Notes under the pieces: model-generated
What the model was told of the DNA's origin: nothing
The model's database searches: none
The model's input: the letters and a program-made list of their open reading frames with translations, nothing else
Made by a program: the position numbers and the translations under genes
Origin: Bacillota bacterium
Lineage (GTDB): Bacteria > Bacillota > Clostridia > Christensenellales > UMGS416
Direction of reading: 5' to 3'
Length of the DNA: 64,000 nt
Assembly (NCBI GenBank): GCA_023422005.1
Contig: JAEZSC010000186.1
Location: 65,073-129,072, forward strand
In this document: piece after piece, positions 16,857-24,286 of the stretch
How the letters are laid out: each line of letters begins with the position of its first letter
Position numbering within the stretch: position 1 is the stretch's first letter

Positions 16857-17303
16857 TTAGCCCTCCAGGGCGCCGCCGTGGAAGGCACACTCGTACACCG
16901 CCACACCGTCGCGCTCGATGATCTCGTAGCCATAGAACCAATCGATATCACCTTTGGTGCTGCAGCGGTAATGCAATGTGCCTTGCGCAAATTCGGCGGG
17001 ACCCCGCCACGGCGCTTCCGGCGTGCCCAGCAGCAGCGCGGCCTTCAGGAAGTCGCCGTCAAAACCATCCGCCAGCACACGGCCCAGGTAGTTCATGGCC
17101 CACACCGGCCGGCCTGCGACATAAAGGGCTTCCTCGCCGGCAAAGCGCGCGCCGCCCAGATAGGTATCCAGGTAACTCAGATCTCCTTCGGAATAGGCCA
17201 AGTCGTGGGATTGGGGGCGGGAGGGCTGGGTTTGCGGCCCCTTGCCGGCGTAGGTGGCTCGCTTGGCGCGCAGCAAAAAGTCGATGTGGTCACGGGTCAG
17301 CAT
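16857..17303 (-). CDS. DUF5680 domain protein
   Basis: A 148-residue soluble protein that matches the DUF5680 pattern: FLLRAKRATYAGKG at the start, then SRPQSHDLAY, LSYLDTYLGGARFAGEEALY, PVWAMNYLG and a C-terminal strand with GDIDWFYGYE. The ATG at 17303 was chosen because it is preceded by AAAGGGG and matches the family's start; the open frame extends further upstream without support. Function is unknown. In other Bacillota the domain also occurs after a helix-turn-helix. It is divergent from the membrane protein gene at 17392. Confidence 0.75.
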   Translation of the reverse strand: MLTRDHIDFLLRAKRATYAGKGPQTQPSRPQSHDLAYSEGDLSYLDTYLGGARFAGEEALYVAGRPVWAMNYLGRVLADGFDGDFLKAALLLGTPEAPWRGPAEFAQGTLHYRCSTKGDIDWFYGYEIIERDGVAVYECAFHGGALEG

Positions 17304-17391
17304 GGCGAAATCCCCTTTCTCAGGCGTTGCTTGTTCTTTGGTCTGTCCGTCATTATAATGATTGCGTTCCATCAACAATCCGGGAGGCGTT

Positions 17392-18843
17392 ATGCTGAGC
17401 ATCCGTTCCCGCACGCTGACGGCGCTGACGCTGGGCTATCTGGCCCTGCCGGTGGCGCTGTTCCTGTGCGGCTGGCTCAAGATATGGCTGGGCATACCTG
17501 TGGCGGCGCTGCTGGCGCTGGCCGTGGTTTGGCATGTGCGCGGCGAGGACGCCGGCGACGCCGTGGAGCTGGGCCGTTGGCCGGCGGCGTTGGCGATGCT
17601 GGCGGCGCTGGCGCTGTGGGTGTTCCTGAGCGGCCAGGGTGGCTACTTCTACCAGAGCTACGACCACCACTGGCGCAATGCGATTTTCCATGATCTGATC
17701 GACCAGCCGTGGCCGGTGCGCTATGAGCAGACCGGCGCGGCGCTGGTCTATTATCTGGTCTACTGGCTGCCGGCGGCGGCGGTGGGCAAGGCCTTTGGCT
17801 GGGCGGCGGCCAACGCGGCGCTATACCTGTGGAGCCTGCTGGGCGTGGGCCTGTGCGCGCTGCTGCTGCTGCGGGAGCTGCAAGCCCGCACCTTGGGCGA
17901 GCGTCTGCTCATCGTGGCGGCGCTGGCGCTGTTCAGCGGCCTGGATGTGCTGGGCATGGCCATGCAGCAGATGTCCACTGGCCGGGCCAACTGGCAGCAC
18001 CTGGAGTGGTGGGCGGGGTATTACCAGTTCTCCAGCAATTCCACGCAGCTGTTCTGGGTGTACAACCAGACCGTGGCGCCGTGGCTGGCTACGGTGCTGC
18101 TGCTGCGGCAGCGCCGGGCTGGCGGCATGGCGCTGCTGTGCGCGCTGACTCTGCCCTATGCGCCGATGCCCTTCGTGGGCCTGCTGCCGCTGGCGTTGGC
18201 CCAGGTTGTGCGGGCGCTGCGGGGCAGGGCGCGGGACTTTTGGCCCTGGCTGCGGGGCGCGCTGGAGCCGCAGACCGCTGCGGCGCTGGCCATCGGCATC
18301 GTGTTCGCGCTGTACTTCTCCAGCAACGCCGCCGCCGGGTCCGGGCGCAGCCCGTGGTTCTGGGCAAGCGCGCAGCCGCTGTGGGCGGCGGTCTCGATGT
18401 ACGGGTTCTTCCTTCTGCTGGAGGTCGGCGTGCCGCTGCTGGTGTTGTGGCACTGCGACCACCGGCAGCCCATGCTGCGGGCTGTGGCGGCAACGCTGGC
18501 TTTGTGCCCGCTGTTTGCCGTGGGCCAGGCATCGGATTTTTGCATGCGCGCCAGCATACCGGCGCTGATGGTGCTGATGGTGCTGTGCCTGCGGGCGCTG
18601 CTGGACGCCCGGCGTGTTCGCAGGTTCCGGCCGGCCATCGTGGCGCTGGCGCTGTGCCTGCTGTTGGGCGCAGCCACGCCGCTCACGGAAATCAAGCGCG
18701 GCGCGCTGGCCGTGGCGCAGGCGGGGCGGTTGGGCCTGGTGGCCGACGACATCGGCACCCTGAGGGATAAGGTCGACGATTTCGACAACTTCCTTGCCTT
18801 CAACGCCCGGGAGCGTCCATTTTTTCGCTACCTTGCACGGTGA
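17392..18843 (+). CDS. Polytopic membrane protein, possible GT-C-like
   Basis: A 483-residue integral membrane protein with about 10-12 hydrophobic segments, strongly Leu/Ala rich. After the first helices there is an extracytoplasmic loop with GGYFYQSYDHHWRNAIFHDLI that looks like the acidic/His loop of GT-C lipid-dependent glycosyltransferases, but no D-x-D pattern is decisive. The start ATG at 17392 has GGGAGGCG seven bases upstream. The gene overlaps the convergent YcaQ-like gene by 44 bases at its 3' end. Family is not recognised with confidence. Confidence 0.6.
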   Translation: MLSIRSRTLTALTLGYLALPVALFLCGWLKIWLGIPVAALLALAVVWHVRGEDAGDAVELGRWPAALAMLAALALWVFLSGQGGYFYQSYDHHWRNAIFHDLIDQPWPVRYEQTGAALVYYLVYWLPAAAVGKAFGWAAANAALYLWSLLGVGLCALLLLRELQARTLGERLLIVAALALFSGLDVLGMAMQQMSTGRANWQHLEWWAGYYQFSSNSTQLFWVYNQTVAPWLATVLLLRQRRAGGMALLCALTLPYAPMPFVGLLPLALAQVVRALRGRARDFWPWLRGALEPQTAAALAIGIVFALYFSSNAAAGSGRSPWFWASAQPLWAAVSMYGFFLLLEVGVPLLVLWHCDHRQPMLRAVAATLALCPLFAVGQASDFCMRASIPALMVLMVLCLRALLDARRVRRFRPAIVALALCLLLGAATPLTEIKRGALAVAQAGRLGLVADDIGTLRDKVDDFDNFLAFNARERPFFRYLAR

Positions 18844-19999
18844 GGGCGCCCAGATAGACGCTGAAGTCCTTCAGTGCCCGGCGGCAGGCGGCCAGTGTGG
18901 CCCGGTCGGGCTGCACGTCTGGCTCCCACCACCAGTTCAATATGCTTAGCTCTTTGGTTTTCCTGTTGAAGCGCGGCTCCATGCGCGCCACGAAGCGCTC
19001 TCCGCATAGCACCGGCAGCACATAGTAGCCATATTGACGCTGCTGCGCAGGCTTGTAGACCTCCCACGTGTAGTCGAAACCGAACAGCTCCCGGATCAGC
19101 TTGCGGTCCCACAGCAGGTTGTCCAGCGGCGCCAGAAAGGCAGCTTCGGCCCTGACGGCCTCGGGCTGTTCCAGCGCTGCCCGCAGCGTCGGCTGGTCCT
19201 GGGCGCGCACATAGCACGGCGCGGGGATGCCCTCCACGTCCACAGACAGCAGGCGGCCCTCGCCGGTCAGCCGTTCGAAGGCCGCCGAACGCGCGCCGGC
19301 TTTCAGGCCCCCGTGGATGCCCAGCCACGCGTCGGAGGCCCGGTTGGCCAGCAGGCCCACGGAGCCCACCCGCCGGTGCACGTGCCAGGCGTAGTAGTCG
19401 TCCTCGCTTGTGTTCGGGTCCGGCGCGGCCAGCAGGTCCGCGGGCAGGTGCCGGCAGGCCAGGTCGTAGAACTTGCGCGTGCCGGCCTTATGGTGCACGA
19501 CCAGCTCGCCCCAAAAATACAGGCTCTCCAGGCACGCGCGGGAGGCGTTGGTCGACCCCCACGGCCAGTTCACCTTTTCTCCGGGTTCCAGGTCGCCGGA
19601 GCACAGCGGGCCCCGGGTCGCCACCTCGGCGCGCACGTCGTCCAGCATGGGCACGTGGGCGCGGCCCTCGTGGCCGTACCACTGCCGGGCGTCCTCCCGG
19701 TACCGCGCGAAACATGGCCAGTCTTCGACCGGGTAAATTGCGAGATTCTTGTCAAAGGCGTCCACCAGCGCGCGGTCCCGGTAGAGAAGCTCATCCAGCA
19801 GCGCCGCCCGGTAGCCCTTCATGCGGCTCTGCAGCACCAGGTGGGGGTTGGGGCCCACCATGTCCAGCGGGTCGAACTGTATGCAGCCGACCTTGCGCAC
19901 GAAATCCAGCGCTCCCGCCTTGCCCCGCAGCGCGCGGGGCGGCAGCAGGTTCTGGTGCCGCAGCAGGAAGCGTCGGGCTTGCACCTTTGTGAGAACCAT
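18800..19999 (-). CDS. YcaQ-like winged-helix DNA glycosylase
   Basis: A 399-residue protein of the YcaQ/AlkX (HTH_42) family, which removes interstrand crosslink or alkylated bases in characterised members. Family features seen are RFLLRHQ near the start, the QFDPLDMVGPNPHLVLQSR segment (QxD-type catalytic region), LYRDRALVDAFDKNLAIYPVEDWP, and the C-terminal LDNLLWDRKLIRELFGFDYTWEVYKPAQQRQYGYYVLPVL. The ATG at 19999 follows GAGGAA by 7 bases. A consensus promoter (20030-20058, minus) lies 25 bases upstream. Confidence 0.85.
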   Translation of the reverse strand: MVLTKVQARRFLLRHQNLLPPRALRGKAGALDFVRKVGCIQFDPLDMVGPNPHLVLQSRMKGYRAALLDELLYRDRALVDAFDKNLAIYPVEDWPCFARYREDARQWYGHEGRAHVPMLDDVRAEVATRGPLCSGDLEPGEKVNWPWGSTNASRACLESLYFWGELVVHHKAGTRKFYDLACRHLPADLLAAPDPNTSEDDYYAWHVHRRVGSVGLLANRASDAWLGIHGGLKAGARSAAFERLTGEGRLLSVDVEGIPAPCYVRAQDQPTLRAALEQPEAVRAEAAFLAPLDNLLWDRKLIRELFGFDYTWEVYKPAQQRQYGYYVLPVLCGERFVARMEPRFNRKTKELSILNWWWEPDVQPDRATLAACRRALKDFSVYLGALTVQGSEKMDAPGR

Positions 20000-20029
20000 G
20001 TTCGCATTCCTCGTACAATTGATTGCCCC

Positions 20030-20058
20030 ATTATAGTGTATATACGACCCTTTGTCAA
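20030..20058 (-). promoter_or_regulatory. Consensus promoter for the YcaQ-like gene
   Basis: Minus strand: TTGACA (20058-20053), 17-base spacer, TATAAT (20035-20030), both perfect consensus. The start codon is at 19999. Its -35 box overlaps the -35 box of the divergent plus-strand promoter at 20052-20080. Confidence 0.85.
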
Positions 20059-20080
20059 AGCGGTTACATGGCGGTATAAT
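20052..20080 (+). promoter_or_regulatory. Promoter for the VOC-family gene
   Basis: TTGTCA (20052-20057), 17-base spacer, TATAAT (20075-20080). It shares the TTTGTCAAAG block with the divergent promoter, so the two may compete for RNA polymerase. Confidence 0.8.
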
Positions 20081-20151
20081 GAACCCGGCGCGGCGCCGGC
20101 CGCTGCTGCACAACCTCAACAGTTGCTCACGCACAAAAAGGAGGAACCGCC

Positions 20152-20559
20152 ATGCTGACCCATCTGGCCCACATCGCTTTGGGCGTCTCCGACATGGAAA
20201 AATCCCTGGATTTCTACTGTGGCCTGCTGGGCCTGACCAAGGCCTTCGAGCTGCATGACGACAACGACCAGCCGTGGATCATCTACCTGAAGATCAGCGA
20301 CGGCCAGTTCATCGAGCTGTTCTACAACGCCAAAGGCCCCGTGGAGCCCTATTGGGGCAAGGCCGGCTACCAGCACTTCTGCTTCGGTGTGGACGACATC
20401 TGGGCCTTCACCGAGCGCCTGCACAGCCGCGGCCTCTATCTGGACAAGAACCCGACCATGGGCAAGGATACCAACTATCAGATCTGGGTGAAAGATCCCG
20501 ATGGCGTGGACATCGAAATAATGCAGCTGGAGCCTACGTCTCCTCAGGCAAAAGCATAA
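20152..20559 (+). CDS. VOC/glyoxalase family protein
   Basis: A 135-residue single vicinal-oxygen-chelate protein of the glyoxalase I superfamily. It has the two beta-alpha-beta-beta-beta modules: HIALGVSDMEKSLDFYCGLLGLTKAFEL and YQHFCFGVDDIWAFTERLHSRG...WVKDPDGVDIEIMQLEP. Candidate metal ligands are the His near residue 5, Glu near 61 (FIELF) and Glu near 128 (IEIMQLE). Length fits lactoylglutathione-lyase-like enzymes; substrate is not inferable. AGGAGG precedes the ATG. A hairpin follows the stop codon. Confidence 0.85.
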   Translation: MLTHLAHIALGVSDMEKSLDFYCGLLGLTKAFELHDDNDQPWIIYLKISDGQFIELFYNAKGPVEPYWGKAGYQHFCFGVDDIWAFTERLHSRGLYLDKNPTMGKDTNYQIWVKDPDGVDIEIMQLEPTSPQAKA

Positions 20560-20568
20560 AACACTGCA

Positions 20569-20592
20569 AACGGGATGCTGCGGCATCCCGTT
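20569..20592 (+). terminator. Hairpin after the VOC gene
   Basis: AACGGGATGC pairs perfectly with GCATCCCGTT around TGCG, nine bases after the stop. No T-run follows. Confidence 0.6.
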
Positions 20593-20614
20593 CATCGTGT
20601 CGACAAAGACGCCA

Positions 20615-20692
20615 CGCTGTCGCCTGCGGCTGGTCGGGGCCTTCGGCCCCTGCTCGCCCCTGCATCCTGGGCGCTGTTGCGCTTTGGCCCCT
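20615..20692 (+). repeat. Dispersed repeat family C, copy 2
   Basis: CGCCTGCGGCTGGTCGGGGC, CTTCGGCCCCTGCTCGCCCC, TGCATCCTGGGCGCTGTTGC, GCTTTGGC. It is the inverted counterpart of 16775-16856. Related shorter pieces (GCGCCTTGGCGATT) are at 12104-12140 and 36756-36790. Confidence 0.85.
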
Positions 20693-20833
20693 CGTGTTTT
20701 CAAGCAATGGAATGAATGTTTGCTTTCAAAAATTGATCTGGAAGCTTGTGGTAGATTTTGGGGAGATGCCGTACAAAACCAGCGAGGCTCTTTCTCTGTT
20801 TTGTACAAAATTTGCAAGTAAATGCCTTTTCGC

Positions 20834-20862
20834 TTGCATAATTGGTGCTGATATGGTATAAA
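20834..20862 (+). promoter_or_regulatory. Promoter for the probable RNA gene
   Basis: TTGCAT (20834-20839), 17-base spacer, TATAAA (20857-20862). It points into a sequence with no protein start but strong secondary structure and a perfect terminator. Confidence 0.75.
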
Positions 20863-20868
20863 ATAAAC

Positions 20869-21029
20869 ACAGCGAGGCGGGCACCTCCGCTCCGAAAGTG
20901 GGTAACGATGACGTTCTTCTCCCCGCCAAGGGAGTCGAGCGTCTTTTGTTTCCCGAGTGCATAGCTACCCCTTTTCTCCTGTATAGGCCCCGGCGGTTTA
21001 TTCCTTTCCGCCGGGGCCAAACTTTATTT
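20869..21029 (+). ncRNA. Probable free-standing structured RNA of about 150-160 nt
   Basis: A promoter ends at 20862 and a perfect terminator starts at 20986, with no plausible protein start between. The transcript can form GAGG/CCUC and CUCCC/GGGAG hairpins and two interleaved long-range helices: CGCUC (about 20886) with GAGCG (about 20936), and GGGUA (about 20902) with UACCC (about 20966), which would make a pseudoknot. It does not match tmRNA, RNase P or SRP RNA. Small Clostridia RNAs such as raiA-type or 6S should be tested first; I could not assign it by eye. Confidence 0.6.
20986..21029 (+). terminator. Terminator of the probable RNA gene
   Basis: An eleven-base-pair perfect stem GGCCCCGGCGG (20986-20996) with CCGCCGGGGCC (21008-21018) is followed by AAACTTTATTT. 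Confidence 0.8.
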
Positions 21030-21094
21030 CGCCACGGCCATTGTTATGCCCGCCGCGATGAACCGGCTGTCGGTAATCGCATTCGTTCGCTTTA

Positions 21095-21186
21095 AGCCCT
21101 CTCTCCAGACCTCTCCCCCGAATGGGGGAGAGGCTTATTTTAGTAAATAGTCCCTCCCCCTTTGGGGGAGGGTGCGGGAGAGGGTT
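21095..21186. repeat. Dispersed repeat family B, copy 3
   Basis: AGCCCTCTCTCCAGACCTC, TCCCCCGAATGGGGGAGAGG, AT-rich centre (CTTATTTTAGTAAATAG), TCCCTCCCCC, TTTGGGGGAGGGTGCGGGAG. It has the same order of parts as 12326-12412. Confidence 0.85.
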
Positions 21187-21222
21187 TTAGGATGCTGATG
21201 GTAGGACATACTTCCACCCCGC

Positions 21223-22152
21223 TCAGGCAATTTGCTCGCGTATGGCCAGGGCCAGGCGGGCGCTGGCCAGCGCGTGGCGGGCGTCCAGCTCTGAGGGCAG
21301 GCCGTCGGCGCAGCGGCTCACCACATGGTCGATGGCCGCCTGATAGGGGTGGACCTGCGGCAGACCCAGCGCTGTGCCGCCGTCGGCGGTATAGAGCGTG
21401 GTGTGCTTGATGGGCTCCCCGTCGGGGAACTGCCCGCGGAATTCCACCGCGGCCCGCTGGAACACCGCGTTAAAGCCTGTGCTGAAGGGGTAGCTTGCCG
21501 GCATCATGGAATCGGCGCATACCGAAACCAGCGCCTGCCCGCAGCGCGCGCTCGCCTGCACATGGCACTCTGCTGTGTTCTTGCGCACGGCCACAGCCTC
21601 GGGCCGCGGCGCTTCGCCGCACAGCCAGCTCACGAAGTCCAGCTCGTGGATCATCAGGTTGGAGGCGATGGTATCAGCGCCCAGAGGGCCCCAGATGGCC
21701 GGCGTTTTGCGCCACAGCTGCAGGCTCATCAACTCGCCGTATGTTCCGGACTCCACTGCCTGCTGCACATAACGGTATTCGGGGAAGAACTTGATGAACT
21801 GGTCGACGAACACCCGGCGGTCGCTGCGATCCAGGATGCGCTGGATGGCTTGGGCGTCGGCGGCGGTGTCGCACAGCGGGGTCTCGCAGAACACGTGCTT
21901 GCCGTGGGCCACCGCCCGGCCAATGTACTCCGCGTGCAGGCGGTTGGGCAGACAGATGTCCACGAGATCGATGGCGTCATCGCCGAGGGCCAACTCCAGG
22001 TCGGTCGTCACGGACACACCCAGGGTATCCTTCAGTTCCTGAAGTTTGGCGGAGTTTCTGCCCCACAGCGTGATTCCCTTCACGGCGGGGTTGTTCCTGT
22101 ACAGCTCTGCGTGGAAAGCGCCGAACCCGGTGCCCAGTATCAGTACGTTCAT
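21223..22152 (-). CDS. Gfo/Idh/MocA-family oxidoreductase
   Basis: A 309-residue NAD(P)-dependent oxidoreductase. The N-terminal Rossmann fold has GTGFGAFHAELYRNN (6-20), and the EKP-like motif of the family is replaced by CETPLCD (about 95-101). The C-terminal domain has FPEYRYVQQAVESGTYGELMSLQLWRKTPAIWGPLG and MIHELDFVSWLCG, typical of the sugar or inositol dehydrogenase group. The ATG at 22152 was chosen because AAGGAG lies 8 bases upstream; an ATG two codons earlier is too close to that site. It is divergent from the WYL regulator. The substrate is unknown. Confidence 0.85.
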   Translation of the reverse strand: MNVLILGTGFGAFHAELYRNNPAVKGITLWGRNSAKLQELKDTLGVSVTTDLELALGDDAIDLVDICLPNRLHAEYIGRAVAHGKHVFCETPLCDTAADAQAIQRILDRSDRRVFVDQFIKFFPEYRYVQQAVESGTYGELMSLQLWRKTPAIWGPLGADTIASNLMIHELDFVSWLCGEAPRPEAVAVRKNTAECHVQASARCGQALVSVCADSMMPASYPFSTGFNAVFQRAAVEFRGQFPDGEPIKHTTLYTADGGTALGLPQVHPYQAAIDHVVSRCADGLPSELDARHALASARLALAIREQIA

Positions 22153-22202
22153 GTTCATTGCTCCTTCCGTGCCCTTTATGGCAAGAGTATACCAACCTAT
22201 TC

Positions 22203-22231
22203 TTGACATCTGATTGTCATAAAACTAAGAT
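22203..22231 (+). promoter_or_regulatory. Promoter and putative operator of the WYL regulator
   Basis: TTGACA (22203-22208), 17-base spacer, TAAGAT (22226-22231). The inverted repeat TGACA-N6-TGTCA (22204-22219) covers the -35 box, so a regulator bound there would block transcription. Autoregulation is inferred. Confidence 0.7.
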
Positions 22232-22252
22232 CATGGAAAGAAAGCTGAGGGG

Positions 22253-23218
22253 GTGATCCGCACGCGCCTGCACCGTTTGATCGCCATCCTGCTGCTGCTG
22301 GAATCCCGAGGGCAGATCAAGGCCGCGGAGCTGGCCGCGGCGCTGGAGACGTCGCCGCGCACGATCTACCGCGACGTGGACGCGCTGTGCCAGGCCGGCG
22401 TGCCGCTCACGGCGACCACCGGGCCCAACGGCGGCATCCGCTTCATGCCGGGCTATCACACGGCGCTGAGCTACCTCAAGGGCGAGGACGCGGTGAACCT
22501 GTATCTTTCGGGCATCGGCCGGGAGGATGGCACGGCGGCGCCCGGCCTGCGCCAGGCGCTGGACCAGCTGGAAAACCTGCTCCCCGGCGAATACGCGCGG
22601 GACATCCGTGCGGCCAGGGAGCGTTTCTATTTTGACGACACCCCCTGGTGGGGCGACCATCGGGCACCGCCGCATCTGCCCCAGGTGCGCCAGGCTGTGC
22701 TGCGGGGGCGCAAGCTGCGCGTGGCCTATGCCCGCCCGGGCGGGCAGGCCGTTGACCGCGTGCTGCTGCCCTATGGTCTGGCGGTCAAGGTCATGCAATG
22801 GTATCTGGTGGCCGCCAGCGAGGGCAGCGAGGAGCCACGCACTTACAAGGTGGAGCGCATAACCGACGCCCAGGTGCTGCCGGAAACCTTCGAGCGGCCG
22901 CCGGGGTTCGATTTGGAGGTCCATTGGAAGCGCAGCGTGCAAGCCTTCCGCGCCGAGCGGCGGGCAGCGGAGCAGTACCCCGTGGGGCTGCGGCTGCGGC
23001 GGGAGCACGAGGCGCGGCTGCAGCGCCTGGAGGTTTATACGGTGCAGCGGCTTGGCGACTGGGTGATGGCGGAGGTCAACATGCACAGCTTTGAGCTGGC
23101 CCACTGCGAGGCGCTGGAGGCGGCCTGGTGGGCGGAGGTTCTCTCGCCGGAGGAACTGCGCGCCCATGTGGGCCAACAGCTGCTGGCCTTAGCCGGCGTC
23201 TATCGGGTTTGCCCATAA
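22253..23218 (+). CDS. YafY-type HTH and WYL-domain transcription regulator
   Basis: A 321-residue regulator: an N-terminal DeoR-like winged helix (about 5-58, LIAILLLLESRGQIKAAELA and TIYRDVDALCQAGVPL), then a WYL ligand domain (about 140-215, with VLLPYGLAVKVMQWYLVAASEG) and a C-terminal WCX-like domain. The WYL motif reads QWYLVA. The start is GTG 22253 after a GAGG. It is divergent from an oxidoreductase gene, which it may control. WYL proteins sense nucleotides or nucleic acid signals in known cases. Confidence 0.88.
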   Translation: MIRTRLHRLIAILLLLESRGQIKAAELAAALETSPRTIYRDVDALCQAGVPLTATTGPNGGIRFMPGYHTALSYLKGEDAVNLYLSGIGREDGTAAPGLRQALDQLENLLPGEYARDIRAARERFYFDDTPWWGDHRAPPHLPQVRQAVLRGRKLRVAYARPGGQAVDRVLLPYGLAVKVMQWYLVAASEGSEEPRTYKVERITDAQVLPETFERPPGFDLEVHWKRSVQAFRAERRAAEQYPVGLRLRREHEARLQRLEVYTVQRLGDWVMAEVNMHSFELAHCEALEAAWWAEVLSPEELRAHVGQQLLALAGVYRVCP

Positions 23219-23270
23219 AGCCGGCCCGCTTTCTGTTGCGAGTCCCTGTTGGCCGCCCGTCTTCTTCACA

Positions 23271-23299
23271 TTGCATAAAATCCCCCCCGGTGCTAAAAT
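23271..23299 (+). promoter_or_regulatory. Promoter of the nad operon
   Basis: TTGCAT (23271-23276), 17-base spacer and TAAAAT (23294-23299) with an extended TGC immediately upstream. nadA begins 69 bases downstream of the -10 box. Confidence 0.7.
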
Positions 23300-23367
23300 T
23301 GACTTTAAAACGCGCGGGTGGCTACCGCCGTCGGCGCGGCTGAAACCATGGAAAGAGCGGTGGTTCC

Positions 23368-24273
23368 ATGCCAACCATTGTAGAGCAAATACAGGAACTC
23401 AAAAAGCAGCGCAACGCTGTAATTCTGGCCCACTATTACCAGCAGCCCGAGGTGCAGGACATCGCCGATTTCGTCGGTGATTCCTTCGATCTTTCCCGTC
23501 GCGCCAGCACCGTGCAGGCCGACGTCATCGTGTTCTGCGGCGTGTTCTTTATGGCCGAGAGCGCCAAGATATTAAACCCCACGCGCACGGTGCTGCTGCC
23601 GGTGCTGGCCGCCGGCTGCCCCATGGCCGATATGGTGACGCCCGAGGACGTGCTGGAGCTGCGCAGGAAATACCCCGACGCCGCCGTCGTGTGCTATGTG
23701 AACTCCTCCGCCGCCGTGAAGGCCGAGTGCGACGTGTGCTGCACGAGCTCCAACGCCGTGAAGATCGTCAAGAGCCTGCCCCAGCGTCGCATCTTGTTCG
23801 TGCCGGACCGCAACCTGGGCCACTATGTGTCGCGCTTTGTTCCCGAGAAGGAGATCATACCCTTCGCGGGCTTCTGCCCCACCCACGAGCGCGTGACCGC
23901 CGAGGACGTGGCCGCCGCCCGGGCCGCCCGCCCCGGCGCGCAGGTGCTGGTGCACCCCGAGTGCCCGCCGGCGGTTGTGGACGCCGCGGATTTTGCCGGC
24001 AGCACCGCGCAGATCCTGCAATACGCGACGCAATCCGCCGCCACAGAATTCATCATAGGCACCGAGCAGGGCATCCTGCACCGCCTGCAGGGGCAAAACC
24101 CGGACAAGAAGTTCTATCTGCTGAGCCCCCGGCTGTTCTGCGTCAACATGAAGAAGACGGGACTGCAGGACGTGCTGGCGGCGCTGCAGACCAACACCAA
24201 CCAAATCGAGCTGGACGAGGCCGTGGCCGGCCGCGCCCGTGGCTGCCTGCAGCGCATGCTGGAGTTGGCCTGA
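23368..24273 (+). CDS. nadA: Quinolinate synthase NadA
   Basis: A 301-residue enzyme that condenses iminoaspartate with dihydroxyacetone phosphate to quinolinate, using a 4Fe-4S cluster. The cluster ligands are C84 (AAGC), C170 (GFC) and C258 (LFC), matching the three cysteines of characterised NadA. Other hallmarks are LAHYYQQPEVQDIADFVGDS near residue 20, FCGVFFMAESAKIL, CTSSNAV and VPDRNLGHYV. It is the first gene of nadA-nadB-nadC. It ends 13 bases before the nadB start. Confidence 0.96.
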   Translation: MPTIVEQIQELKKQRNAVILAHYYQQPEVQDIADFVGDSFDLSRRASTVQADVIVFCGVFFMAESAKILNPTRTVLLPVLAAGCPMADMVTPEDVLELRRKYPDAAVVCYVNSSAAVKAECDVCCTSSNAVKIVKSLPQRRILFVPDRNLGHYVSRFVPEKEIIPFAGFCPTHERVTAEDVAAARAARPGAQVLVHPECPPAVVDAADFAGSTAQILQYATQSAATEFIIGTEQGILHRLQGQNPDKKFYLLSPRLFCVNMKKTGLQDVLAALQTNTNQIELDEAVAGRARGCLQRMLELA

Positions 24274-24286
24274 TGGGAGTTTTTTT

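Larger units (their letters stand above)
20560..21222. other. Non-coding stretch with hairpin, repeats and a probable RNA gene
   Basis: 663 bases hold a hairpin (20569-20592), a family C repeat (20615-20692), an AT-rich block, a probable structured RNA gene (20869-21029, with promoter 20834-20862) and a family B repeat (21095-21186). No protein gene was recognised; short reading frames here are made of repeat or RNA sequence. Confidence 0.6.

Noticed and set aside
20869..21029. 6S RNA, tmRNA, SRP RNA or RNase P RNA for the structured transcript
   Set aside because: The conserved sequences of tmRNA, SRP and RNase P are absent. A 6S-type open bubble was not evident by eye, though it cannot be fully excluded.
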